Assembly (NCBI RefSeq): GCF_046630445.1 | Contig: NC_092342.1 | Location: 177,588,501-177,652,500, forward strand | DNA from: Rutidosis leptorrhynchoides | Lineage: Eukaryota; Streptophyta; Magnoliopsida; Asterales; Asteraceae | DNA: 64,000 bases | Direction: 5' to 3' | Shown: piece by piece, positions 11,482 through 25,887 of the stretch | How positions within the stretch are numbered: the first letter of the stretch is position 1 | Layout of the letters: each line of letters starts with the position of its first letter | The notes under the pieces: model-generated | The model's database searches: none | Told to the model about the DNA's origin: nothing | What the model saw: only the letters and a program-made list of their open reading frames with translations | Program-made: the position numbers and the translations under genes

Positions 11482-11790
11482 CTAAATAGTATCAAAACCA
11501 CTTGCAGTCCTTGGCAATTTAGTGATGAAATCCATGGTAATGTTTTCCCATTTCCATTCCGGGATTTCGGGTTGTTGAAGTAGACCTGATGGTTTTTGAT
11601 GCTCAGCTTTGACCTTAGAACACGTCAAACATTCTCCTACGTATTTAGCAACATCGGCTTTCATACCCGGCCACCAAAAATGTTTCTTGGGATCCTTGTA
11701 CATCTTCCCCGTTCCAGGATGTATTGAGTATCTGGTTTTATGAGTTTCTCTAAGTACCATTTCTCTCATATCTCCAAATTTATGGTTACC
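11482..11790 (-). pseudogene. A1 pol: integrase zinc-binding region
   Basis: This segment encodes the integrase N-terminal HHCC-type region ([10 protein letters not shown], then HFWWPGMKADV and [12 protein letters not shown]) and the start of the catalytic core (MDFITKLP). It is closed by a TAG at 11482-11484 that replaces a Trp codon still present in A2. It is out of frame with the RT/RNase H segment through an indel at about 11779-11791: A2 reads straight through this point. Confidence 0.85.
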
Positions 11791-12816
11791 AAATCCTTTC
11801 AGCCCTATACCGGGTTCCGTCTTCCCGAATATTAAGATGCTTCTCCGATCCTTTGGGTATTTCATCCTTTAAATTTCCCTTTTTTAAAACTCCTTGTTGC
11901 GCCTCCTTTATTTGAGTAGTAAGGTTATTATGAATCATTATATTCATAGATTTTACTCGAATGGGTTCTCTGTCCTTCCTGCTCAAGGCATCGGCTACCA
12001 CATTTGCCTTCCCCGGGTGGTAACGAATCTCAAAGTCGTAATCATTCAATAATTCAATCCACCTACGCTGCCTCATATTCAGTTGTTTCTGATTAAATAT
12101 GTGTTGAAGACTTTTGTGGTCGGTATATATAATACTTTTGACCCCATATAAGTAGTGCCTCCAAGTCTTTAATGCAAAAACAACCGCGCCTAATTCCAAA
12201 TCATGCGTCGTATAATTTTGTTCGTGAATCTTCAATTGTCTAGACGCATAAGCAATCACCTTCGTTCGTTGCATTAATACACAACCGAGACCTTGCTTTG
12301 ATGCGTCACAATAAATCACAAAATCATCATTCCCTTCAGGCAATGACAATATAGGTGCCGTAGTTAGCTTTTTCTTCAATAACTGAAACGCTTTCTCTTG
12401 TTCATCATTCCATTCAAATTTCTTCCCTTTATGCGTTAATGCAGTCAAGGGTTTGGCTATTCTGGAAAAGTCTTGGATGAACCTTCTGTAGTAACCAGCT
12501 AGTCCTAAAAACTGGCGTATGTGTTTCGGAGTTTTCGGGGTTTCCCACTTTTCAACAGTTTCTATCTTTGCCGGATCCACCTTAATACCTTCTTTGTTCA
12601 CTATGTGACCGAGGAATTGAACTTCTTCCAACCAAAATGCACACTTTGAAAACTTAGCGTACAATTCTTCCTTCCTCAATACTTCTAACACCTTTCTCAA
12701 ATGTTCACCGTGTTCTTGGTCATTCTTTGAGTAAATAAGTATGTCATCAATGAAAACAATGACAAACTTGTCAAGGTATGGTCCACACACTCGGTTCATA
12801 AGGTCCATGAACAAAA
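11786..12816 (-). pseudogene. A1 pol: reverse transcriptase C-terminal half and RNase H
   Basis: It contains the RT catalytic FIDD box ([15 protein letters not shown]), the thumb region ([24 protein letters not shown]) and an RNase H domain ([37 protein letters not shown]). It is linked by frameshifts at both ends: about 12810-12817 to the upstream RT half and about 11779-11791 to integrase. Comparison with A2, which has CAGCTGTGC where A1 has an extra T, locates the first shift. Confidence 0.87.
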
Positions 12817-14181
12817 GCTGGTGCATTAGTTAAACCAAACGACATGACCATAAACTCGTAATGACCGTAACGTGTTCTGAAAGCAGTCTTTGGAATATCA
12901 TCTTCTTTCACCCGCATTTGATGATACCCGGAACGTAAGTCAATCTTTGAATAAACAGACGAGCCTTGTAGTTGATCAAATAAGTCGTCGATTCTCGGTA
13001 GTGGGTAGCGGTTCTTGATGGTAAGTTTGTTCAACTCGCGGTAGTCGATACACAACCTGAATGTACCATCTTTCTTCTTGACAAACAAAACAGGAGCTCC
13101 CCACGGTGATGTGCTTGGTCGAATGAAACCACGCTCTAAAAGTTCTTGTAATTGGCTTTGCAGTTCTTTCATCTCGCTGGGTGCGAGTCTGTAAGGAGCA
13201 CGAGCTATTGGTGCAGCTCCTGGTACAAGATCTATTTGAAATTCAACGGATCGATGTGGAGGTAATCCCGGTAATTCTTTCGGAAATACATCGGGAAATT
13301 CTTTTGCGACGGGAACATCATTGATGCTCTTTTCTTCAGTTTGTACTTTCTCGATGTGTGCTAGAACAGCATAGCAACCTTTTCTTATTAGTTTTTGTGC
13401 CTTCAAATTACTAATAAGATGTAGCTTCGTGTTGCCCTTTTCTCCGTACACCATTAAGGGTTTTCCTTTTTCTCGTATAATGCGAATTGCATTTTTGTAA
13501 CAAACGATCTCTGCTTTCACTTCTTTCAACCAGTCCATACCGATTATCACATCAAAACTCCCTAACTCTACTGGTATCAAGTCAATCTTAAATGTTTCGC
13601 TAACCAGTTTAATTTCTCGATTACGACATATATTATCTGCTGAAATTAATTTACCATTTGCTAATTCGAGTAAAAATTTACTATCCAAAGGCGTCAATGG
13701 ACAACTTAATTTAGCACAAAAATCTCTACTCATATAGCTTCTATCCGCACCCGAATCAAATAAAACGTAAGCAGATTTATTGTCAATAAGAAACGTACCC
13801 GTAACAAGCTCCGGGTCTTCCTGTGCCTCTGCCGCATTAATATTGAAAACTCTTCCGCGGCCTTGTCCATTCGTGTTCTTCTGGTTCGGGCAATTTCTAA
13901 TGATGTGGCCCGATTTTCCATAATTATAACAAACTACATTGGCATAACTTGCTCCGACACAACTTGCTCTGCCATTACTCGTTCCGACACCATTTGTTCC
14001 TTTCGTTCTATTAACTCCTGGTCCGTAGACCTCACACTTCGCCGCGCTATGACCATTTCTTTTACACTTGTTGCAAAATTTGGTGCAGAACCCCGAGTGA
14101 TACTTTTCACACCTTTGGCATAGCTGCTTCTGATTGTTGTTGTTGTTGCGGTTATTATTGTTGTTGGGATGATTGTTGTAG

Positions 14182-14219
<38 letters not shown>

Positions 14220-14738
14220 ATTGTTGGGCCGTTTGTTATAGTTGCGATTGATGTTGCGATTGTTGGGATAATTGTTGCGATTATTGTTGTAATTGCTGTT
14301 GTTGTTGTATTGGTGATTCTTATCACCGTTTTCCTCCCACTTTCTTTTGACTTGCTTCACATTAGTCTCTTCAGCAGTCTGTTCTTTAATTCTTTCTTCA
14401 ATCTGGTTCACTAGTTTGTGAGCCATTCTACATGCCTGTTGTATGGAGGCGGGCTCGTGTGAACTTATATCTTCTTGGATTCTTTCCGATAATCCTTTCA
14501 CAAACGCGTCGATCTTCTCTTCCTCATCTTCGAATGCTCCCGGACACAATAGGCACAATTCTGTGAATCGTCTTTCGTACGTGGTAATATCAAATCCTTG
14601 GGTTCGTAACCCTCTAAGTTCTGTCTTGAGCTTATTAACCTCGGTTCTGGGACGGTACTTCTCGTTCATCAAGTGCTTGAATGCTGACCACGGTAGTGCG
14701 TACGCATCGTCTTGTCCCACTTGCTCTAGATAGGTATT
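12771..14738 (-). pseudogene. A1 gag-pol: gag C-terminal part, protease and RT N-terminal half
   Basis: An open stretch of about 655 codons after the TGA at 14739-14741. In order it holds the rest of the gag domain ([21 protein letters not shown]), a poly-Asn tract encoded by an AAC microsatellite (about 14170-14220), zinc-knuckle region, aspartic protease ([22 protein letters not shown]) and RT ([51 protein letters not shown]). The last knuckle reads [14 protein letters not shown], having lost its second Cys, while A2 keeps CYKCGKPGHIIRNC. The frame runs off at the frameshift near 12810. Confidence 0.87.
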
Positions 14739-15059
14739 TCACCATGTTAACGCAGAACCTGTGAAGGTATGCGTAGCGTACTTCACTTTGTCCTCTTTAG
14801 TACACTTACTTATGGCAAACACCGATTCGACCTTCTCGGTCCACCGTTTCAATCCGATCGGTCCTTCGGTTCCATCAAATTCCAAAGGTTTGCAGGCAGT
14901 GAATTCTTTGTAGGTGCATCCTACACGATTTCCTGTACTGCTAGATCCAAGGTTATTGTTGGTATGTAGCGCAGCCTGTACTGCGGCTATGTTTGAAGCT
15001 AGAAAAGTACGAAATTCCTCTTCATTCATATTCACGATGTGTCGAGCAGTCGGTGCCAT
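14739..15059 (-). pseudogene. A1 gag-pol: N-terminal part of gag
   Basis: The start is the ATG at 15059 (MAPTARHIVN), matching the A2 start MAPTTRHTLN; an in-frame ATG 12 codons upstream is less likely. It covers the start of the gag domain (YKEFTACKPLEFDG, GLKRWTEKVESVF). A TGA at 14739-14741 replaces the second Trp of the conserved ALTWW motif, so the polyprotein would end after 106 residues unless read through. The rest continues in the same frame. Confidence 0.85.
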
Positions 15060-15400
15060 TTCCTTCAAAATAGTCAAATGGAACAAGTTAATCATACAGA
15101 ATATTAAGAGTAGTTAATAGTATTTCGTAGCATAATATGAACTCATTTATAAAAGCTTTTTCTTCATATTAGCGTTTTATAAGTTTAAATTCGGGTAGTA
15201 CCTACCCGTTAAGTTCATACTTAGTAGCTAATATACAATTCAACTACTACAATTCTATATGAAAAACTGATTATAATAATATTTCGCGTTCAAACTTTTA
15301 CACAATATTTTACAAACTTACAATACCGCTTATTTTACATATAGCATGAAATATAGCACACAATAAATTTGATACAAGATGGTTGTGAAGATAATTCTAG
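15060..15400 (-). other. A1: spacer between F-box-like ORF and gag
   Basis: About 340 bases without a supported gene. It contains GGGTAGTACCTACCCGTT (minus-strand mirror of the pre-LTR motif) near 15195-15212, a self-complementary sequence that also occurs in A2 near 42925-42942. Confidence 0.5.
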
Positions 15401-16084
15401 CTAGTACACAAGTCGTTCAGCAAAGGCAATAAAGACACGTAATTCATACGTCCAGAAACAAGTCATGCATTCTGGTTTTACTAGGATTACTTCCCATCCT
15501 TGGTCTTGTGGAACATAACCGTTATGGTCGTTGATAAGACAACGTGTTGTAACGTTGTCAAAGGGATGAGGGTTACGTAATGTCCAACAGTCCCGTAACA
15601 ATCTAAAAACCTCATTTCTTACCCCAATTACCGACTCCGTCACTTGTGGAAACGTTTTGTTTAGTAGTTGTAGCCCGATGTTCTTGTTCTCACTTTGGTG
15701 AGAAGCGAACATTACTAATCCGTAAGCATAACATGCCTCTTTATGTTGCATGTTAGCCGCTTTTTCTAAATCACGAAGTCCAATATTCGGATATATTGAG
15801 TCAAAATAATTTCTTAACCCATTGCGTAAAATAGCATTTGGGTTCCCCGCAATATATGCGTCAAAGTAAACACATCGTAACTTATGGATTTCCCAATGTG
15901 ATATCCCCCATCTTTCGAACGAAAGCCTTTTATAAACCAAGGCATCCTTGGAACGTTCTTCGAATGTCTTACAAACTGATCTCACCTTAAATAGTTGTGC
16001 CGAAGAATTCTGACCGACTCTAGACAAGATTTCATCAATCATGTCTCCGGGTAGGTCTCTTAAAATATTGGGTTGTCTATCCAT
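15401..16084 (-). CDS. A1: F-box-like protein encoded inside the retrotransposon
   Basis: An intact 227-codon ORF lying between the primer site and gag. Residues about 8-55 form an F-box (LRDLPGDMIDEILSRV, FKVRSVCKTFEE), the SKP1-binding domain of SCF ubiquitin ligases. It is followed by a region typical of the plant F-box family that includes Arabidopsis At2g35280: a 'NP.A....GL..YF' segment, a Sel1-like helix pair (LEKAANMQHKEACYAYG, residues about 106-122) and GLQLLNK. The C terminus has Cys/Trp-rich residues (CMTCFWTYEL). The ATG at 16084 is the only in-frame start before the F-box. The same ORF is at the same place in A2, so it travels with the element. F-box family membership is judged by pattern only; its target and any benefit to the element are unknown. 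Confidence 0.8.
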   Translation of the reverse strand: MDRQPNILRDLPGDMIDEILSRVGQNSSAQLFKVRSVCKTFEERSKDALVYKRLSFERWGISHWEIHKLRCVYFDAYIAGNPNAILRNGLRNYFDSIYPNIGLRDLEKAANMQHKEACYAYGLVMFASHQSENKNIGLQLLNKTFPQVTESVIGVRNEVFRLLRDCWTLRNPHPFDNVTTRCLINDHNGYVPQDQGWEVILVKPECMTCFWTYELRVFIAFAERLVY

Positions 16085-16221
16085 TTTGTGTTTTTATACT
16101 GTAAAATAGACAAGAGTTAGATTCATAAAAAAAATACTTATTAATACAAGCAATTTTTACATATATCATAAAGCATAAGCACACTATATTACATATATTA
16201 CACCACACGAATACAACTATC

Positions 16222-16836
16222 TTATTCCGACTCGCTTGTTTCTTCTTCTTCGGTTTTGGTTCGTTTTGCCAAGTTTCTAGGGATATATGATGTTCTCCTA
16301 ATACGAGCCGTAATTTTCCACATTGGTTTAGAAAAACCCGGTGGTTTAGAGGTTCCCGGGTCATTGCTACAACTTAAGGACTTCGGGGGTTGACGATACA
16401 TATAAAGTTCATCGGGGTTGGAATTAGATTTCTTTATTTTTATGCCCTTTCCCTTATTATTTTCTTTTGCCTTTTTAAATTCAGTTGGGGTAATTTCTAT
16501 AACATCATCGGAATTCTCATCGGAATCCGATTCATCGGAGAATTGGTAATCCTCCCAATATTTTGCTTCCTTGGCGGAAACACCATTGACCATTATTAAC
16601 CTTGGCCGGTTGGTTGAGGATTTTCTTTTACTTAATCGTTTTATTATTTCCCCCACCGGTTCTATTTCTTCATCCGGTTCCGATTCTTCTTCCGGTTCCG
16701 ATTCTTCTTCCGGTTCCGACTCTTCTTCCGGTTCCTCTTCGGGAACTTGTGAATCAGTCCACGAATCATTCCAATTTACATTTGACTCTTTATTATTATT
16801 AGGTGAGTCAATGGGACTTGTTCTAGAGGTAGACAT
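16222..16836 (-). CDS. A1: acidic repeat protein of unknown function
   Basis: An intact 204-codon ORF, the first after the 5' LTR. The protein is very hydrophilic: an N-terminal Ser/Asn-rich part, an acidic repeat based on EEESEP (residues about 31-60, encoded by an 18-nt repeat at about 16668-16735), a KRLSKRKSS basic patch, a second acidic stretch (SDESDSDENSDD) and a Lys-rich, Arg-rich C terminus. No signal peptide, membrane segment or enzyme motif is visible. It ends 137 bases before the F-box-like ORF starts; both would be on the genomic RNA ahead of gag. A2 carries the same ORF, truncated at residue 172. I do not recognise it; a charged chaperone-like or chromatin-related role is only a guess. 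Confidence 0.65.
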   Translation of the reverse strand: MSTSRTSPIDSPNNNKESNVNWNDSWTDSQVPEEEPEEESEPEEESEPEEESEPDEEIEPVGEIIKRLSKRKSSTNRPRLIMVNGVSAKEAKYWEDYQFSDESDSDENSDDVIEITPTEFKKAKENNKGKGIKIKKSNSNPDELYMYRQPPKSLSCSNDPGTSKPPGFSKPMWKITARIRRTSYIPRNLAKRTKTEEEETSESE

Positions 16837-16944
16837 CTATCACATAATATCAAACGCGTTAAGAGATTAATATATCACATAATATTCACATGTTAAAAAT
16901 ATATAGTTTCCAACAAAATTTGTTAAACAATCATTTTCAAGTAA

Positions 16945-17030
16945 TCACGGTCGAAGTCCAGACTCACTAATGCATCCTAACAAACTCGATAAGACACACT
17001 AATGCAAAATTCTGGTTCTCTAAGACCAAC
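16945..17030 (-). promoter_or_regulatory. A1: conserved leader next to the primer site
   Basis: About 85 bases that are nearly the same in A2 (44688-44771) and recognisably conserved in B1, D and C. The shared blocks on the plus strand are CGGTCGAAGTCCAGACTCA, CTAATGCATC and GACACACTAATGCAA. In element sense this lies just after the primer site, where packaging and dimerisation signals are usual. Confidence 0.6.
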
Positions 17031-17042
17031 GCTCGGATACCA
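17031..17042 (-). promoter_or_regulatory. A1: primer binding site for initiator tRNA-Met
   Basis: The sense strand reads TGGTATCCGAGC, one base different from the perfect TGGTATCAGAGC of A2, two bases from the 5' LTR. Confidence 0.88.
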
Positions 17043-17044
17043 AC

Positions 17045-20000
17045 TGAAATGTCCCGTTCTTATTGATTAAAAACGTTCCATATTAATTGATTTCGTTGCG
17101 AGGTTTTGACCTCTATATGAGACGTTTTTCAAAGACTGCATTCATTTTTAAAACAAACCATAACCTTTATTTCATAAATAAAGGTTTAAAAAGCTTTACG
17201 TAGATTATCAAATAATAATAATCTAAAATATCCTGTTTACACACGACCATTACATAATGGTTTACAATACAAATATGTTACAACAAAATAAGTTTCTTGA
17301 ATGTAGTTTTTACACAATATCATACAAGCATGGACTCCAAATCTCGTCCTTATTTAAGTATGCGACAGCGGAAGCTCTTAATAATCACCTGAGAATAAAC
17401 ATGCTTAAAACGTCAACAAAAATGTTGGTGAGTTATAGGTTTAACCTATATATATATCAAATCATAATAATAGACCACAAGATTTCATATTTCAATACAC
17501 ATCCCATACATAGAGATAAAAATCATTCATATGGTGAACACCTGGTAACCGACATTAACAAGATGCATATATAAGAATATCCCCATCATTCCGGGACACC
17601 CTTCGGATATGATATAAATTTCGAAGTACTAAAACATCTGGTACTTTGGATGGGGTTTGTTAGGCCCAATAGATCTATCTTTAGGATTCGCGTCAATTAG
17701 GGTGTCTGTTCCCTAATTCTTAGATTACCAGACTTTATAAAAAGGGGCATATTCGATTTCGATAATTCAACCATAGAATGTAGTTTCACGTACTTGTGTC
17801 TATTTTGTAAATCATTTATAAAACCTGCATGTATTCTCATCCCAAAAATATTAGATTTTAAAAGTGGGACTATAACTCACTTTCACAGATTTTTACTTCG
17901 TCGGGAAGTAAGACTTGGCCAATGGTTGATTCACGAACCTATAACAATATATACATATATATCAAAGTATGTTCAAAAATATATTTACAACACTTTTAAT
18001 ATATTTTGATGTTTTAAGTTTATTAAGTCAGCTGTCCTCGTTAGTAACCTACAACTAGTTGTCCACAGTTAGATGTACAGAAATAAATCGATAAATATTA
18101 TCTTGAATCAATCCACGACCCAGTGTATACGTATCTCAGTATTGATCACAACTCAAACTATATATATTTTGGAATCAACCTCAACCCTGTATAGCTAACT
18201 CCAACATTCACATATAGAGTGTCTATGGTTGTTCCGAAATATATATAGATGTGTCGATATGATAGGTCGAAACATTGTATACGTGTCTATGGTATCTCAA
18301 GATTACATAATATACAATACAAGTTGATTAAGTTATGGTTGGAATAGATTTGTTACTAATTTTCACGTAGCTAAAATGAGAAAAATTATCCAATCTTGTT
18401 TTACCCATAACTTCTTCATTTTAAATCCGTTTTGAGTGAATCAAATTGCTATGGTTTCATATTGAACTCTATTTTATGAATCTAAACAGAAAAAGTATAG
18501 GTTTATAGTCGGAAAAATAAGTTACAAGTCGTTTTTGTAAAGGTAGTCATTTCAGTCGAAAGAACGACGTCTAGATGACCATTTTAGAAAACATACTTCC
18601 ACTTTGAGTTTAACCATAATTTTTGGATATAGTTTCATGTTCATAATAAAAATCATTTTCTCAGAATAACAACTTTTAAATCAAAGTTTATCATAGTTTT
18701 TAATTAACTAACCCAAAACAGCCCGCGGTGTTACTACGACGGCGTAAATCCGGTTTTACGGTGTTTTTCGTGTTTCCAGGTTTTAAATCATTAAGTTAGC
18801 ATATCATATAGATATAGAACATGTGTTTAGTTGATTTTAAAAGTCAAGTTAGAAGGATTAACTTTTGTTTGCGAACAAGTTTAGAATTAACTAAACTATG
18901 TTCTAGTAATTACAAGTTTAAACCTTCGAATAAGATAGCTTTATATGTATGAATTGAATGATGTTATGAACATCATTACTACCTTAAGTTCCTTGGATAA
19001 ACCTACTGAAAAAGAGAAAAATGGATCTAGCTTCAACGGATCCTTGGATGGCTCGAAGTTCTTGAAGCAGAATCATGACACGAAAACAAGTTCAAGTAAG
19101 ATCATCACTTGAAATAAGATTGTTATAGTTATAGAAATTGAACCAAAGTTTGAATATGATTATTACCTTGTATTAGAATGATAACCTACTGTAAGAAACA
19201 AATATTTCTTGAGGTTGGATGATCACCTTACAAGATTGGAAGTGAGCTAGCAAACTTGAAAGTATTCTTGATTTTATGAAACTAGAACTTTTGGAATTTA
19301 TGAAGAACACTTAGAACTTGAAGATAGAACTTGAGAGAGATCAATTAGATGAAGAAAATTGAAGAATGAAAGTGTTTGTAGGTGTTTTTGGTTGTTGGTG
19401 TATGGATTAGATATAAAGGATATGTAATTTTGTTTTCATGTAAATAAGTCATGAATGATTACTCATATTTTTGTAATTTTATGAGATATTTCATGCTAGT
19501 TGCCAAATGATGGTTAACACATGTGTTAGGTGACTCACATGGGCTGCTAAGAGCTGATCATTGGAGTGTATATACCAATAGTACATACATCTAAAAGTTG
19601 TGTATTGTACGAGTACGAATACGGGTGCATACGAGTAGAATTGTTGATGAAACTGAACGAGGATGTAATTGTAAGCATTTTTGTTAAGTAGAAGTATTTT
19701 GATAAGTGTATTGAAGTCTTTAAAAAGTGTATAAATACATATTAAAACACTACATGTATATACATTTTAACTGAGTCGTTAAGTCATCGTTAGTCGTTAC
19801 ATGTAAGTGTTGTTTTGAAACCTTTAGGTTAACGATCTTGTTAAATGTTGTTAACCCAATGTTTATAATATCAAATGAGATTTTAAATTATTATATTATC
19901 ATGATATTATCATGTATGAATATCTCTTAATATGATATATATATACATTAAATGTCTTTACAACGATAATCGTTACATATATGTCTCGTTTAAAAATCAT

Positions 20001-20304
20001 TAAGTTAGTAGTCTTGTTTTTACATATGTAGTTCATTGTTAATATACTTAATGATATGTTTACTTATAATAGTATCATGTTAACTATATATATATATATC
20101 CATATATATGTCATCATATAGTTTTTACAAGTTTTAACGTTCGTGAATCACCGGTCAACTTGGGTGGTCAATTGTCTATATGGAACATATTTCAATTAAT
20201 CAAGTCTTAACAAGTTTGATTGCTTAACATGTTGGAAACATTTAATCATGTAAATATCAATCTCAATTAATATATATAAATATGGAAAAGTTCGGGTCAC
20301 TACA
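17045..20304 (-). repeat. A1 5' LTR, 3260 bp
   Basis: Nearly identical partner of 7177-10432, with the same TGAAATGTCCCG...GGGTCACTACA ends. The main length difference is a TA microsatellite near 20090. It would carry the element promoter. I did not locate a transcription start with confidence. Confidence 0.93.
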
Positions 20305-20348
20305 TGATGGCTCTTCGTTAAAAGTTGTCTTGACATTAATTTGTAACA
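20305..20348 (-). repeat. Element F: remainder of 5' LTR
   Basis: After the A1 target duplication TGATG the sequence continues GGCTCTTCGTTAAAAG, fitting the repeated GGCCCTTCGTTGAGC pattern of the F LTR on the other side, and ends TTGTAACA at 20348. This is the outer end of F and lies about 50 bases beyond the poly(A) signal of the small host gene. Confidence 0.65.
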
Positions 20349-20399
20349 ACCCGTGCTCGTTTGTCTTCCGAGCCGGTTAGCCATTGAAAACTTCAAAAC

Positions 20400-20405
20400 T
20401 TTATT
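20400..20405 (-). terminator. Poly(A) signal of the short minus-strand gene
   Basis: AATAAA on the minus strand, 94 nt after the proposed stop codon and about 50 nt before the F element begins. Confidence 0.45.
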
Positions 20406-20498
20406 TTTGCAAAATAAACTCTAAAACATCCATCCAATCTGAGTAGATTATATTCTAATCAAAACTCAAACTGAAAGGATCCCAAAACACTTCGTTCA

Positions 20499-20891
20499 TC
20501 ATTCTGGTGGACGCCAAAGCTGCCCACATGAAATATGAAGCTTAGCATGCTGACCCGATTGTTGTAAGCTAGTCTTAGGACATTTGCTGAGTAAGGAGAT
20601 GACTTCAAAGCTGGTTCTTCTACACATCTTCATAGGGATTTCAACAGTTGAGAAAGCTGATGCACTCTTGACACCTCCTTCTAATGTAGAAGATAATTGT
20701 TGAATAAACAAGGATCCAATTATATTCGAAACAAATTCAAGTTTATCAATTTGAAATCTAGAGCTCGTGGTCACATCCGCATCATGATCCTGTTTCTTTC
20801 CTTGTTTATTTTGTTCAAACGTCTACATGCAATAACAAATTCATGGAAGGTTTTAGAAAAATAAATTGAAAAAAAAGCAAAAACATACCAT
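20499..20891 (-). CDS. Short two-exon gene of unknown function, head to head with ATP synthase beta
   Basis: I propose a 108-aa protein from a spliced minus-strand transcript: the ATG at 20889-20891 ends exon 1, intron 20823-20888 (donor GTATGT, acceptor GCATGTAG, 66 nt), then 324 nt of open frame to the TGA at 20499. The protein begins MTFEQNKQGKKQD and ends QLWRPPE; the middle is Ser/Leu-rich (LFIQQLSSTLEGG, FEVISLLSKCP) with four Cys. An AATAAA signal at 20400-20405 follows the stop by 94 nt, as expected for a real 3' end. Reading through the intron hits stops at once, so splicing is needed. The start codon standing alone before an intron is unusual. I do not recognise the family. Alternatives are a 5'-truncated gene or another upstream exon. 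Confidence 0.4.
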
Positions 20892-21028
20892 AGGCGAAAA
20901 AAGTTCCCGTTACACTAACTAGTCCATTGAAAAGCACAACCTTAAAGGATCAATTCAGTGTGTGTCCGATACGACTTGGTTCTCGCATTTTCAAACCCTA
21001 ACTTTCTATCTCTAACTTTATCTCCGTC
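20892..21028. promoter_or_regulatory. Compact bidirectional promoter/5' UTR region
   Basis: Only 137 bases separate the proposed start codon of the small minus-strand gene from the ATP synthase beta ATG. A telo-box AAACCCTAA lies at 20993-21001, 27 bases before that ATG, followed by a pyrimidine-rich CTTTCTATCTCTAACTTTAT leader. Telo-boxes are common in plant genes for ribosomal and mitochondrial proteins and usually act in growing cells. No clear TATA box is seen. Confidence 0.5.
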
Positions 21029-25734
<4,706 letters not shown>

Positions 25735-25887
25735 GCGTTTTTCACCAATTCTCACCCCCCTTGATAGTTGCGAAAAAAATGAATAATTTTATTGATGTGG
25801 TGCTGTGTGCGCCAACAGTTTTATTTTCCGAAAATTGAGATTTACGTGGGATTTATTGTGAATCCTTTATATATATATATATATATA
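25735..25887 (+). other. ATP synthase beta 3' UTR region
   Basis: After the TAG comes GAATAATTTTATTG (25780-25793), a plausible plant near-upstream poly(A) element. A TA run then begins at about 25868, where the MITE inserted. Confidence 0.45.

Larger units (their letters stand above)
7177..20304 (-). mobile_element. Element A1: complete 13.1 kb Ty3/gypsy retrotransposon with extra ORFs
   Basis: Two near-identical long LTRs (7177-10432 and 17045-20304) flank an internal region with, in sense order, primer site, leader, acidic ORF, F-box-like ORF, gag-pol pseudogene and the pre-LTR motif. The 5-bp duplication TGATG lies at 7172-7176 and 20305-20309, so both ends are intact. It inserted in the LTR of F. 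By eye the LTRs differ at about nine bases and one TA-repeat indel, indicating a recent insertion. The polyprotein is nevertheless broken, so this copy would need help in trans. Confidence 0.93.

Noticed and set aside
13863..14414. Plus-strand Val-rich and Thr-rich frames over the A1 gag
   Set aside because: They are antisense or out-of-frame readings of the AAC array and gag; the minus frame has the gag, zinc-knuckle and protease motifs.
15401..16084. F-box-like ORF as an ordinary host gene that the element merely flanks
   Set aside because: It lies inside A1 between the primer site and gag, and the same ORF is at the same place in A2, a separate insertion with its own target duplication.
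16571..16870. Plus-strand Ser/Gly-rich frame opposite the acidic ORF
   Set aside because: A shadow of the 18-nt repeat; the minus-strand frame is longer and lies in order with the other element genes.
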